This document shows, piece after piece, positions 25,167 through 33,486 of a stretch of 64,000 nucleotides of DNA. How positions within the stretch are numbered: position 1 is the stretch's first letter; every line of letters begins with the position of its first letter. The notes below the pieces were generated by a model. It did not search any database, had not been told where the DNA came from, and saw only the letters and a list, made by a program, of their open reading frames with translations. Both the position numbers and the translations under genes were made by a program. This DNA is from Actinospineispora acaciae DSM 45401 (GTDB taxonomy: Bacteria; Actinomycetota; Actinomycetes; Mycobacteriales; Pseudonocardiaceae), in NCBI RefSeq assembly GCF_000620785.1, contig NZ_JIAI01000004.1, positions 62,001 through 126,000 on the forward strand, written 5' to 3'.

Positions 25167-27083
25167 TCACGGTCGCACGATGGCGGCGTCCAGCCAGGCT
25201 TCGGGGATGTCGAAACCGTCGACGAGGGTGCGCGCGTGCGGGCGCAGCTCCGCGCAGAGGTGGTTGAGCGTGGCGGTGACGGCCTTGGCCTGGTTGGGGG
25301 TCAGGCGTCCGTGTTCGAGGAACCAGCCCCGGTCCGCCGCGATGTGGTCGAGCGCGTGCAGGGCGCGGAGCCGGTCGAGCAGCTCGCGCACGCCGCGGTC
25401 CGGGCATCTCTGGATGGCGGCGGTGAACGTGTCGAGCACCAGCCGGTCGACGTGGGCGCGGGCCGCCGCCAGCACGTGGTCCTGGGCGGCGTTGAACACC
25501 GCGAACGGGTCGGCGCCGGGCGCGGTGGCGCGCCGCAGCCGCCGGGTCAGGCCGGCCAGTATGTGGTCTTCCCGGTCGGCGAACAGGGAGTGGTGCCAGT
25601 CCGGGTCGTCGGGGCGCGGTTCGTGCAGGTGCTGGGCCAGGCGGCGGGCGGCGGTGTGCTCGGCCACGATGTCGGCCATCTGCTCGGTGATGAACCGGAT
25701 CATGCCGAGGGTGTCCAGGTCGCCGACGTGGTCGCGGTACCGGGTGAGCAGGCCCTTGGCGACGAGCTGCAGCAGCACCGTGTTGTCGCCCTCGAACGTG
25801 GTGAACACGTCGGTGTCGGCCTTGAGCTGGGGCAGTCGGTTCTCGGCCAGGTAGCCGGCGCCTCCGCAGGCCTCCCGGCAGGCCTGGATGGTCGCGGTGG
25901 CGTGCCAGGTGGCGACCGCCTTGATCCCGGCCGCCCTGGTCTCCAGCTCGCGTTGCGCGGACTCGTCGGTGGTGCCGCCGGTCTGCACCTCGTGCAGGGT
26001 CTCCACCAGGGCCTGTTGGGCGAACCGCAGCGCGTAGGTGGTGGCCAGCGCCGGCAGCAGGCGTCGCTGGTGGGCGAGGTAGTCCAGCACCGGCAGCTCG
26101 CTCGTCGACCCGGGCGCGGCGAACTGGCGGCGGGTCAGGCCGTAGCGGATCGCGATGGCCAGCGCGGTCTGGGTGGCGCTCTGTGCGGCGCCGGCCACGC
26201 TGACCCGGCCCCTGACCAGGGTGCCGAGCATGGTGAAGAACCGCCGGCTCTCGTTGTCGATCGGGCTGGTGTAGCGGCCGTCGGGGTCGACGTCGCCGTA
26301 CCTGTTCAGCAGGGCGTCGCGGGGGACCCGGACCCGGTCGAAGCTCAGCCGCCCGTTGTCCACGCCGTTCAGCCCGGCCTTCGGCCCACAGTCGGCGATG
26401 GTCACGCCGGGGCACGGCCGGCCTTCGCGGTCCCGGATCGGGACCAGCAGCGCGTGCACCCCGTGCCGGCCGCCCGGGGTGAGCAGCTGGGCGAACACCA
26501 CCGCGAGGCGCCCGTCCACCGCCGCGTTCCCGATGTAGTCCTTGCGCGCGGCCTGCGACGGGGTGTGCACCACGAACTCGCCGGTCGCGGGGTCGTAGCC
26601 GGCCGTCGTCTCCAGGGCCTGGACGTTGCTGCCGTGCCCGGTCTCGGTCATCGCGAAGCAGCCGGGCAGCGAGTAGTCCATGATCGCCGGCAGGTAGCGG
26701 GCGTGGTGCGCCTCGGTGCCCAGGGCCTGCACCGCGCCGCCGAACAGCCCCCACTGGACGCCGGCCTTCACCATCAGCGACAGGTCGCCGTAGGCGAGCA
26801 TCTCGATCGAGGTCACCGAGCCGCCGATGTCGTCGCGGCCGCCGTGGCGCGCGGAGAAGCCGAGCCGGGGCCGGCCGCTCTCGGCGAGCAGCCGCATGCC
26901 CTCCGCCACCCTGGCGCGGTGCTCGGCCACGCTCCACTCCGGGTCGGGATGCAGCCGCCGCTCGCCCAACTGGGCCCGAACGTCCGCCCTGACCGCCCGC
27001 CAGCGGCCGTCCAGCAGGGTGCGCAACGCCTCGATGTCGATCTCGGAAGGCACGCGTGAGGTGGTGCTCGGCGTGGTACTCAT
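25167..27083 (-). CDS. Acyl-CoA dehydrogenase/oxidase (acyl-CoA oxidase-type, long form)
   Basis: 638 residues, longer than simple acyl-CoA dehydrogenases and close to acyl-CoA oxidases. It shows FAMTETGHGSNVQALETTA (FAD/substrate loop), DYIGNAA, an FAD-binding segment near YGLTRRQFAAP, and CREACGGAGYLAENRLP with TTFEGDNTVLLQLVAKGLL, which are hallmarks of the ACOX branch. It would introduce the trans-2 double bond into an acyl-CoA. ATG 27083 has CGGAGT upstream; a GTG at 27119 is less convincing. It is divergent from the fadA2-fabG4-htdX unit across 81 bp, suggesting shared control. Confidence 0.88.
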   Translation of the reverse strand: MSTTPSTTSRVPSEIDIEALRTLLDGRWRAVRADVRAQLGERRLHPDPEWSVAEHRARVAEGMRLLAESGRPRLGFSARHGGRDDIGGSVTSIEMLAYGDLSLMVKAGVQWGLFGGAVQALGTEAHHARYLPAIMDYSLPGCFAMTETGHGSNVQALETTAGYDPATGEFVVHTPSQAARKDYIGNAAVDGRLAVVFAQLLTPGGRHGVHALLVPIRDREGRPCPGVTIADCGPKAGLNGVDNGRLSFDRVRVPRDALLNRYGDVDPDGRYTSPIDNESRRFFTMLGTLVRGRVSVAGAAQSATQTALAIAIRYGLTRRQFAAPGSTSELPVLDYLAHQRRLLPALATTYALRFAQQALVETLHEVQTGGTTDESAQRELETRAAGIKAVATWHATATIQACREACGGAGYLAENRLPQLKADTDVFTTFEGDNTVLLQLVAKGLLTRYRDHVGDLDTLGMIRFITEQMADIVAEHTAARRLAQHLHEPRPDDPDWHHSLFADREDHILAGLTRRLRRATAPGADPFAVFNAAQDHVLAAARAHVDRLVLDTFTAAIQRCPDRGVRELLDRLRALHALDHIAADRGWFLEHGRLTPNQAKAVTATLNHLCAELRPHARTLVDGFDIPEAWLDAAIVRP

Positions 27084-27164
27084 GGCGACTCCGATGCGGA
27101 TCGGCGGACGGGTGCCCACCGGTGTGGTACCCGGTGCCGGCGTCGACTACCACGGGAGCTCGTC

Positions 27165-28445
27165 ATGGCGGACACCACTCGCCGCGCGGCCGTGCTCGGC
27201 GGCAACCGGCTCCCGTTCGCGCGCTCCGGCGGGCACTACGCCCGCGCGTCCGACCAGGACATGCTCACCACCACGCTGGACGGCCTGGTGGCCCGCTTCG
27301 GGCTGCGCGAGCGTCGGCTGGGCGAGGTGGTGGCCGGCGCGGTGCTCAAGCACAGCAGGGACCGCGACCTGACCAGGGAGGCGGTGCTGGGCGGCTGGCT
27401 GTCCCCGGCGACCCCGGCCTACGACCTGCAGCGGGCCTGCGGCACCGGGCTGGAGGCCACCGTCGCGGTGGCCAACAAGATCGCCCTCGGGCAGGTGGAG
27501 AGCGGGATCGCCGGCGGGGTGGACAGCGCCAGCGACGCGCCGATCGCGCTCAACGACGAGCTGCGCCGGGTACTGCTGCGGCTGAACCAGGCCCGCACCA
27601 CCGGCGCCCGGCTGGCCGCGCTGCGCGGGCTGCGCCCCGGCCAGGTCGTGCCGGAGGTGCCGCGCAACGCCGAGCCGCGCACCGGCATGTCCATGGGCGA
27701 GCACGCCGCGATCACCGCCGCCCGGTGGGGGATCGGGCGCGCCGAGCAGGACGAGCTGGCCGCCGCCAGCCACCGCAACCTGGCCGCCGCCTACGACCGA
27801 GGCTTCTTCGACGACCTGCTCACCCCGTACCTGGGGCTGACCAGGGACGCCAACCTGCGCGCGGACGCCTCGACCGAGTCGCTGGCCAGGCTGCGGCCGG
27901 TGTTCGGCGGCGCCGAGGGGACCATGACCGCCGGCAACTCCACCCCGCTCTCCGACGGCGCGTCGGCCGTGCTGCTGGGCAGCGACGAGTGGGCGGCACG
28001 CCACGGGCTGCCCGTGCTGGCGCACCTGGTGGACGCCGAGACCGCGGCGGTGGACTACGTGCACGGCGACGAGGGCCTGCTGATGGCGCCCGTCCACGCG
28101 GTGCCCCGGCTGCTCGAACGCAACGGGCTGACGCTGCGGGACTTCGACCTCTACGAGATCCACGAGGCGTTCGCCTCCACCGTGCTGGCCACCCTCGCGG
28201 CGTGGGAGGACAAGACGTACTGCGCCGAGCGGCTCGGGCTGGAGGCACCGCTCGGGCCGATCGACAGGTCCCGGCTCAACGTGGCCGGCTCCTCGCTCGC
28301 GGCCGGCCACCCGTTCGCCGCCACCGGCGGTCGCATCGTGGCCACCCTGGCCAAGCTCCTCGCCGAACAGGGCTCGGGGCGCGGCCTGATCTCGATCTGC
28401 GCCGCCGGCGGCCAGGGGGTGGCGGCGATCCTGGAGGCGCCATGA
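27165..28445 (+). CDS. fadA2: Acetyl-CoA acyltransferase (FadA2-type thiolase)
   Basis: 426 residues. Thiolase catalytic residues are intact: C92 in QRACGTGLEA, the GHPFAATGGR histidine and the second Cys in ICAAGGQG, with NSTPLSDGAS. The text closely follows mycobacterial FadA2 (AVLGGN.LPFARS, AVLKHSRD, ASHRNLAAAYDRGFFDDL, VDAETAAVDYV). It cleaves 3-ketoacyl-CoA in beta-oxidation, or condenses in reverse. ATG at 27165 lies just downstream of GGAGCTCGTC. Its stop overlaps the next ATG (ATGA, 28442-28445). With FabG4 and HtdX it recreates the order known from M. tuberculosis Rv0243-Rv0242c-Rv0241c. Confidence 0.92.
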   Translation: MADTTRRAAVLGGNRLPFARSGGHYARASDQDMLTTTLDGLVARFGLRERRLGEVVAGAVLKHSRDRDLTREAVLGGWLSPATPAYDLQRACGTGLEATVAVANKIALGQVESGIAGGVDSASDAPIALNDELRRVLLRLNQARTTGARLAALRGLRPGQVVPEVPRNAEPRTGMSMGEHAAITAARWGIGRAEQDELAAASHRNLAAAYDRGFFDDLLTPYLGLTRDANLRADASTESLARLRPVFGGAEGTMTAGNSTPLSDGASAVLLGSDEWAARHGLPVLAHLVDAETAAVDYVHGDEGLLMAPVHAVPRLLERNGLTLRDFDLYEIHEAFASTVLATLAAWEDKTYCAERLGLEAPLGPIDRSRLNVAGSSLAAGHPFAATGGRIVATLAKLLAEQGSGRGLISICAAGGQGVAAILEAP

Positions 28446-29761
28446 CCGACTGGTACGCCCGGATGCTGAACGCGCCGGTGGGCGGGCCGCTGGCCCGGCG
28501 GCTCGGGTTGCCCCGGCCCGCCGAGCTGCGCCGCCACCACCCCGGCCAGCCGCTGGTCGACGGCCCGGTGCTGATCGGCGCCGCGGGCCCGAGCCGGCGG
28601 CTGGCCGACCACGTGCAGGCGCTGCTCGAACCGGACGCCACCGCCGACCCGGGCGGACGCCTCGGCGCGGCGGTGCTGGACGCGACGGGCCTTGCCGAGC
28701 TGGCCGAGCTGGGCGCGGCCATGGAGTTCCTGCGCACCTGCGTGCGCCGGCTCGGGCCGTCCGGGCGGCTGCTGGTGCTGGCCGGCCCGCCCGAGCGGGC
28801 CGATGGGGTGGAGGCGGCGGCCGCCCGGCAGGCGCTGGAGGGGCTGGTCCGGTCGGTTGCCAAGGAGCTGCGCGACGGCGCCACCGCCAACCTGGTGCTG
28901 GTCGCCGACGACGCGGACCCGAGGGCGGGCGACTCCACCGTGCGCTTCCTGCTGTCCGCGCGCTCGGCGTACGTGGACGGACAGGTGATCCGGATCGACC
29001 CGGCGCGCACCGACGGCGGCCCGCCGCCCGCCGGCCGCGTCGCCGTGGTCACCGGCGCCGCGCGCGGCATCGGCGCCGCCACCGCCGAGGTGCTCGCCCG
29101 CGACGGCGCCACCGTGGTCTGCGTGGACCTCCCGGCGCACGGCGAGGCCCTTGCCGCCACGGCCAACCGGACCGGCGGCACCGCGCTGCAGCTCGACATC
29201 ACCACCCCCGACGCGCCGGCGCGGCTGGTCTCGCACCTGCGCGAACGGCACGGCGGCCTGGACGTCGTGGTCCACAACGCCGGCGTGAACCGGGACAAGC
29301 TGCTGGCGAACATGGACGCCGAGCGCTGGGACACGGTGCTCGCCGTGAACCTGCGCGCCCAGCTCGACCTCAACGCCGCGCTGCTGTCCGACCACGGCCC
29401 GCTGCGACCGGGCGGGCGGATCGTCTCGGTGTCCTCCACCACCGGCATCGCCGGCAACCGGGGCCAGACCAACTACGCGGCCAGCAAGGCCGGCATCATC
29501 GGCATGGTCCGCGCCCTCGCCCCCTCGGCGGCCGAACGGTCGGTCACGGTGAACGCCGTGGCCCCCGGTTTCATCGAGACCGAGATGACCGGCGCGATGC
29601 CGCTGGCCACCCGCGAGGCCGGCCGCCGCATCAACAGCCTGCGCCAGGGCGGGCTGCCCGTCGACGTGGCCGAAACCATCGCCTGGCTCGCCGAACCCGG
29701 CACCGGCGGCGTCACCGGCCAGGTGGTCCGCGTCTGCGGGCAGAGCATGCTCGGGGCCTGA
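28442..29761 (+). CDS. fabG4: High-molecular-weight 3-oxoacyl reductase (FabG4-type SDR)
   Basis: 439 residues, about twice a normal FabG. Residues 1 to about 190 form a degenerate Rossmann-like domain, the feature of HMw FabG proteins. Residues about 195-435 form the active SDR: TGAARGIG, HNAGVNRDKLLANM, SVSSTTG and the YAASK catalytic pair. FabG4 uses NADH to reduce 3-oxoacyl-CoA. The gene overlaps fadA2 by 4 bp and is followed 4 bp later by htdX, so the three are one transcription unit. Confidence 0.92.
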   Translation: MTDWYARMLNAPVGGPLARRLGLPRPAELRRHHPGQPLVDGPVLIGAAGPSRRLADHVQALLEPDATADPGGRLGAAVLDATGLAELAELGAAMEFLRTCVRRLGPSGRLLVLAGPPERADGVEAAAARQALEGLVRSVAKELRDGATANLVLVADDADPRAGDSTVRFLLSARSAYVDGQVIRIDPARTDGGPPPAGRVAVVTGAARGIGAATAEVLARDGATVVCVDLPAHGEALAATANRTGGTALQLDITTPDAPARLVSHLRERHGGLDVVVHNAGVNRDKLLANMDAERWDTVLAVNLRAQLDLNAALLSDHGPLRPGGRIVSVSSTTGIAGNRGQTNYAASKAGIIGMVRALAPSAAERSVTVNAVAPGFIETEMTGAMPLATREAGRRINSLRQGGLPVDVAETIAWLAEPGTGGVTGQVVRVCGQSMLGA

Positions 29762-29765
29762 CGCG

Positions 29766-30617
29766 ATGGCCACCGAACACCTGGCCGCCCCGCCCCGCCT
29801 CGCGCCCCGCTACCTGGCCGCGCTGCTGCCCCGCCGACGCCGGGACGGCACCGTCGGCGGGCGCGAGCTCGTCCTGGACGAGGTGACGGTCGACCCCGAC
29901 CGGCTCGCCGACTACTGCCGGCTGTGCGGGTTCGCGCTGGACGGGACCCTGCCCACCACCTACCCGCAGGTCCTCGCGTTCCCGCTGCAGCTCGCGCTGA
30001 TGACCGAACCCGGCTTCCCGTTCCGCCTCCCCGGCCTGGTGCACCTGCGCCAACGGGTCGCCCAACGGCGCCGCATCGAGCAGGGCCGCCCGCTGACGCT
30101 GCGGGTACGCGCCGAGCCACCCCGCGCGCACCGGCGGGGCGCGCGGTTCGACCTGGTCAGCGAGCTGGCCGCGAGCGGCGAGACCGCCTGGACCGGGCGC
30201 GGCACCTACCTCGCGCGCGGCGCCACCGCGCCCGGCGGCAACTCGGACGACCCCGAGCCCCGGGAGGTGCGCTCGGAACACCCCGCCGCGCGCTGGCGGG
30301 TCGCCTCGGACACCGGCCGCCGGTACGCCCGCGTCAGCGGCGACGTCAACCCGATCCACCTCCACCCGCTCTCGGCCCGGCCGCTGGGCTTCCCGGGCGC
30401 CGTCGCGCACGGCATGTGGACCGCCGCCCGCTGCGTCGCCTCGGTGGCCGGCCGGCTGCCGGAGGCGCACACCCTCGACGCGGTGTTCCGCTCACCGGTG
30501 GCGCTGCCCAGCACCGTCGAGCTGGCCCTCGCCGCCGTCACGGACGGTTGGGACCTCACGCTCCGCCCCAAGCACGGCCGGCGCCCGCACCTGGTCGCCT
30601 CGCTCCGGCACGCATAA
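29766..30617 (+). CDS. htdX: MaoC-like (R)-3-hydroxyacyl dehydratase, HtdX type
   Basis: 283 residues with a double-hotdog layout. The C-terminal hotdog carries the hydratase-2 pair D193/H198 in SGDVNPIHLH with the following GAVAHGMW helix; the N-terminal hotdog lacks these residues. HtdX interconverts 3-hydroxyacyl and trans-2-enoyl-CoA. With FadA2 (thiolase) and FabG4 (reductase) it can complete a reversible fatty-acyl cycle. The stop codon TAA at 30615-30617 directly abuts the remains of an epimerase gene, which suggests a deletion joined unrelated DNA to the operon's end. Confidence 0.9.
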   Translation: MATEHLAAPPRLAPRYLAALLPRRRRDGTVGGRELVLDEVTVDPDRLADYCRLCGFALDGTLPTTYPQVLAFPLQLALMTEPGFPFRLPGLVHLRQRVAQRRRIEQGRPLTLRVRAEPPRAHRRGARFDLVSELAASGETAWTGRGTYLARGATAPGGNSDDPEPREVRSEHPAARWRVASDTGRRYARVSGDVNPIHLHPLSARPLGFPGAVAHGMWTAARCVASVAGRLPEAHTLDAVFRSPVALPSTVELALAAVTDGWDLTLRPKHGRRPHLVASLRHA

Positions 30618-30755
30618 GACGACCATGCCGTCGACGAGACCTGGCCGACGCACGGCTGGCCGGCCGCCGGCTACAGCCGGGACAAGGCATACGTGGAGCG
30701 GGCGCTGGACACCTTCGAACACGAGCGGCCGCAATGCCGCGTCGTCCGGCTCGGC
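30618..30755 (+). pseudogene. Internal fragment of an NAD-dependent epimerase/dehydratase-type gene
   Basis: Read in the frame of 30618, the DNA encodes HAVDETWPTHGWPAAGYSRD followed by KAYVERALDTFEHERPQCRVVRL, which matches the active-site helix region of actinobacterial SDR epimerases (YxxxK as YSRDK). It has no start, no N-terminal Rossmann loop and no continuation: similarity ends at about 30750, exactly where a fragment of another gene begins on the opposite strand. Confidence 0.65.
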
Positions 30756-30908
30756 GGAGATCGTCTGCAGCGCCCCGGCCTGGTCGGCGCGCCCTCCTCG
30801 GCCGAACGCCACCCGTACCGCCAGCCAGGCCACCAGCGGATGGATCAGACCATTGGCGGCCAACCCGGCGCGCGCGGCGATCCGGGCCGGCTCGCGCAGG
30901 TCCTCCAC
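30747..30908 (-). pseudogene. N-terminal fragment of a DUF1206 membrane protein
   Basis: From a GTG at 30908, the frame reads REPARIAARAGLAANGLIHP, then LVAWLAVRVAFGRGGRADQAGALQTI, the first repeat of DUF1206 proteins, which normally have three such repeats and six membrane spans. The similarity stops after SAEP at about 30747, and the remaining frame is shadow sequence. It abuts the epimerase fragment, giving a head-on junction between two truncated genes. Confidence 0.65.
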
Positions 30909-31308
30909 ACACCGTGGGTAACCACAACCCCGGTGCTCAACACCCCCACAGCTCGACAGACCGCCCTCTCACAGCGCCGATCGATCTCGGCCGAGAGCGC
31001 AGCCGAGCTATTCCAGACCTCGAGCGCCCCGGGCGGCGACGAGATGCCGTGAGCGACTCGCGGACGGTGACGTAAGGACCTATCTGACCACCGCCGCCAA
31101 TCTCGGGCACGAGACGTCATCACGGAGCGGCAGGAGATCCGGCACGACGCCGGTCCGGAGTTGAGCCGCGAGCTCGACGACATGTGGGACCAGTCCGTCC
31201 GCGGTTCCCGCTGGACCTGACCGCGCCTCGCGGCCGTCGCCGAAGGTTCAACAGGTAGACGTAGCCATGCCGCACTACTCCTGAGTAACGACTTGGCGAT
31301 ATCGGTGT
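30909..31308. other. Intergenic debris without a recognisable gene
   Basis: About 400 bp in which I find no intact coding frame, RNA gene or repeat. One short frame (VITERQEIRHDAGPELSREL, about 31118-31220) looks protein-like and ends in TGA, but it is too short to identify. Base composition falls towards the right end, approaching the lower-GC gene at 31395. Confidence 0.4.
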
Positions 31309-31320
31309 CGCATTAATGCG
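31309..31320. promoter_or_regulatory. 12-bp palindrome CGCATTAATGCG upstream of the unknown gene
   Basis: A perfect palindrome about 75 bp upstream of the GTG at 31395, inside an AT-enriched leader. It is a candidate operator, with no known family match. Confidence 0.35.
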
Positions 31321-31394
31321 CTACGGTCTCCGAATCGACGGCGTTCGCCAAAACTCAGACCCGGAGCCCGCAGGTTTAACAGAAAAGGATAGCG

Positions 31395-32366
31395 GTGACT
31401 GATTTCGGAGAAGAATTCGGACCACAGTTTCTGAATGACGAGGCGGTGGATGCGTTGTTCGCTGAGCTGGCCACGGGAGCCGCTGAGTTGATTCGTGATC
31501 ACACCGCCGCCGAGAGGGCCGTTGACAGCTGGTCGAAAGAGAGCGACCGGCTCCTCGAGCAAAGGCAGGTACCACGGCACGAGTGGCCGAATCCGCGCGA
31601 GATCGTCGCGTCGCTGAGAGTGAATCTGGCCGTCGACGCGGAGCGTGAGCTTGATCGAACAGCCCGGGAATTTGTGGCATGGTGGGCCGACGTGGCCGGC
31701 TATGCGCTGCTGGCCACGGCGACCGGCACGCCGATCGATCGTGACCGGGTGGTCGTGGCCGCGCCGTGTGCAGCGTGGGCGTGCGACGCCGCCTCGGCGG
31801 TGTTCGAGGAGCCTGAGCAGGTCAGTGAACTGGTCGGGCTGGCGGGCTGGATGGCAGGGGCGGTGCTCGACAGCGACGCCCAACATCGCGATCTGCTCTA
31901 TACCGTCAAGGACCTAGCGGCTCGTAATGGCCTGGTGATGCGACGATCCGCCCAGGGTGAGTTGATCGTTTCCGAGGACAGGGACGACCTCAACGCGGAA
32001 ACATATCGTCGGCGACTCTGGGGCACGGTGTGGGCCGATCACCGTCTGCCCGAGTTGCCCGATGCTGAGCAACTTGTGAACGCGCTCATCGCATGCGGGA
32101 CACCGCACCCGGTGGTTGAGGACATTCGCGCCGCCGCGGTCGCCGTGGCCGATGCATTGGCCGCGTCGGTGCGGCTGGGTGAGCTGCCCACTCTCGCCGA
32201 GCAACTCCGAGAGCGTGATCCTCTCGAGCTAGACCTCACCGACGCGGAGATCGACGCACTCCACGATCGGTGCGCCCAGGCCACAGGCCGACTAGCCAAC
32301 TACGCGGAGACATTGACCCGACACCTGAGCACGATCCGGTCCGCCCGGCGAGGCGTTATCGCATGA
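31395..32366 (+). CDS. Unrecognised protein of 323 aa, lower-GC gene
   Basis: GTG at 31395 preceded by AAAAGGA. The product is acidic, soluble and mostly helical with no signal peptide or membrane span. It begins MTDFGEEFGPQFLNDEAV and ends with a heptad-like helical stretch (EIDALHDRCAQATGRLANYAETLTRHL). I recognise no catalytic motif. Codon use is looser than the neighbours (frequent GAT, GAA, TTT, AAG/AAA mix), and the gene is surrounded by truncated genes, both consistent with recent acquisition. A central run with AAPCAAWACDAASAVFEEPE may be buried. Function cannot be assigned; a stress, toxin-immunity or defence role would be speculation. Confidence 0.75.
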   Translation: MTDFGEEFGPQFLNDEAVDALFAELATGAAELIRDHTAAERAVDSWSKESDRLLEQRQVPRHEWPNPREIVASLRVNLAVDAERELDRTAREFVAWWADVAGYALLATATGTPIDRDRVVVAAPCAAWACDAASAVFEEPEQVSELVGLAGWMAGAVLDSDAQHRDLLYTVKDLAARNGLVMRRSAQGELIVSEDRDDLNAETYRRRLWGTVWADHRLPELPDAEQLVNALIACGTPHPVVEDIRAAAVAVADALAASVRLGELPTLAEQLRERDPLELDLTDAEIDALHDRCAQATGRLANYAETLTRHLSTIRSARRGVIA

Positions 32367-32557
32367 AGCGGTGATCAGGCCCGGTCGGACGCCGTGTCGA
32401 GCGACGGTCGAGTGGGCTCCGCACCTTGGGTGAATGGCGGGGCCTACGAGACGATCGGCCGCGGCGTCATGGGTTCCTGGTTACCCCACAGCGCGGCCGA
32501 TGAGTTCGTGGCTCCCGGCCGGTCGAAGCTCGTAGCACCCGCGGAAAGGACACCGTC

Positions 32558-33163
32558 ATGGCAGAGCTTCTCGTCGACTTCATCACCTCCCTCGACGGCT
32601 ACGCATCGGGAGAGGGCTGGCCCGGGTTCTGGGGCCTCGAGGGCCCGGAGTACCTCGCATGGCTCGGCGAGCAGCCCGAGGTCACCCACCTGATGGGAGC
32701 GAACACCTACCGCCAGATGTCGGGCTTCGCCGCCGGCCAGGTCCCGAACGGTGAATACGAGTTCAGGGCCGAGGAAGCGGCGTCCCTCGACGGGCTCACG
32801 CAAGCATCCAAGGTGGTGTTCTCCTCCTCGCTCGAGGAGCCACTGACCTGGGCCAACTCCACGCTCGTGCGCGGCGACGCCGTCGAGGCGGTCCGCGCCA
32901 TGAAGGAGAACGGCTCGGGGCTGCTCGGCACGATCGGCAGCCTGCGCCTGAGCCGGTCCCTGCTTCGAGCCGGACTCGTCGACCGCTTCCGAGTCGTGAT
33001 GTTCCCCGTGATCACCGGGGCGACGGGCGCGGAACGCATCTACGACGGCTACCCGGACGTCGCCCTCGAGATGATCGATCACCGCACTTTCGACGGCCGC
33101 ATCCAGCTGGTCGAGTACAGGCCCCGCGTGCTCGAGCACCCGCCGCTGGGCGCCCCCGCGTGA
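32558..33163 (+). CDS. Dihydrofolate-reductase-like (RibD C-terminal domain) protein
   Basis: 201 residues: LLVDFITSLDGYASGEG at the N-terminus, LMGANTYRQM, SLEEPLTWANSTLV, a LLGTIGSLRLSRSLLRAGLVD helix-strand and the final VEYRPR strand. This is the COG0262-type reductase fold of RibD_C proteins; members often act as NADPH-dependent reductases with unknown substrates rather than as true DHFRs. GAAAGGA lies 8 nt upstream of the ATG. The gene stands alone between the low-GC gene and an epoxide hydrolase remnant. Confidence 0.9.
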   Translation: MAELLVDFITSLDGYASGEGWPGFWGLEGPEYLAWLGEQPEVTHLMGANTYRQMSGFAAGQVPNGEYEFRAEEAASLDGLTQASKVVFSSSLEEPLTWANSTLVRGDAVEAVRAMKENGSGLLGTIGSLRLSRSLLRAGLVDRFRVVMFPVITGATGAERIYDGYPDVALEMIDHRTFDGRIQLVEYRPRVLEHPPLGAPA

Positions 33164-33198
33164 CGTCGCCCCGTCCGCCGGCGTCACCGCGCACCACA

Positions 33199-33486
33199 CA
33201 TCACGGCTCCTCGGCCAACAGCTACTACGAGACCGCGCACGCCGGGGCCTGGGGCGCCGGTGCGCGTTCCACGGTGCCCACCGGCGTCGCCGTGTTCCCC
33301 CTGGATGTGTCGATCCGCACCCTCGAGGCCGAACACACGATCGTGCACTGGTCCGAGTTCGACCGCGGCGGCCACTTCGCCGCCATGGAGGCCCCCGACC
33401 TGCTCGCCGGCGACATCCGGGCGTTCTTCGCCACGCTGCGCCGACGGCCTCACGCGTCCAGCGCGGCGATGAACTCCGGTGGGTAG
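33199..33486 (+). pseudogene. C-terminal remnant of an epoxide hydrolase (alpha/beta hydrolase)
   Basis: The frame reads SSANSYYETAH, VPTGVAVFPLD and IVHWSEFDRGGHFAAMEAPD, then DIRAFFATLR, the diagnostic last 90 residues of actinobacterial epoxide hydrolases including the catalytic His in RGGHFAAME. The first two-thirds of the gene, including the nucleophile elbow, is missing; upstream DNA is the 3' end of the DHFR-like gene. Its tail overlaps the convergent aldo/keto reductase by 37 bp. Confidence 0.75.

Noticed and set aside
31118..31220. Short frame VITERQEIRHDAGPELSREL ending in TGA
   Set aside because: Too short and isolated in debris; no start codon context, so not annotated as a gene.
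32394..32557. Short frame before the DHFR-like gene starting MSSDGRVGSAPWV
   Set aside because: No ribosome site, no similarity I recognise, and the text turns Ser/Arg rich before overlapping the real gene in another frame.
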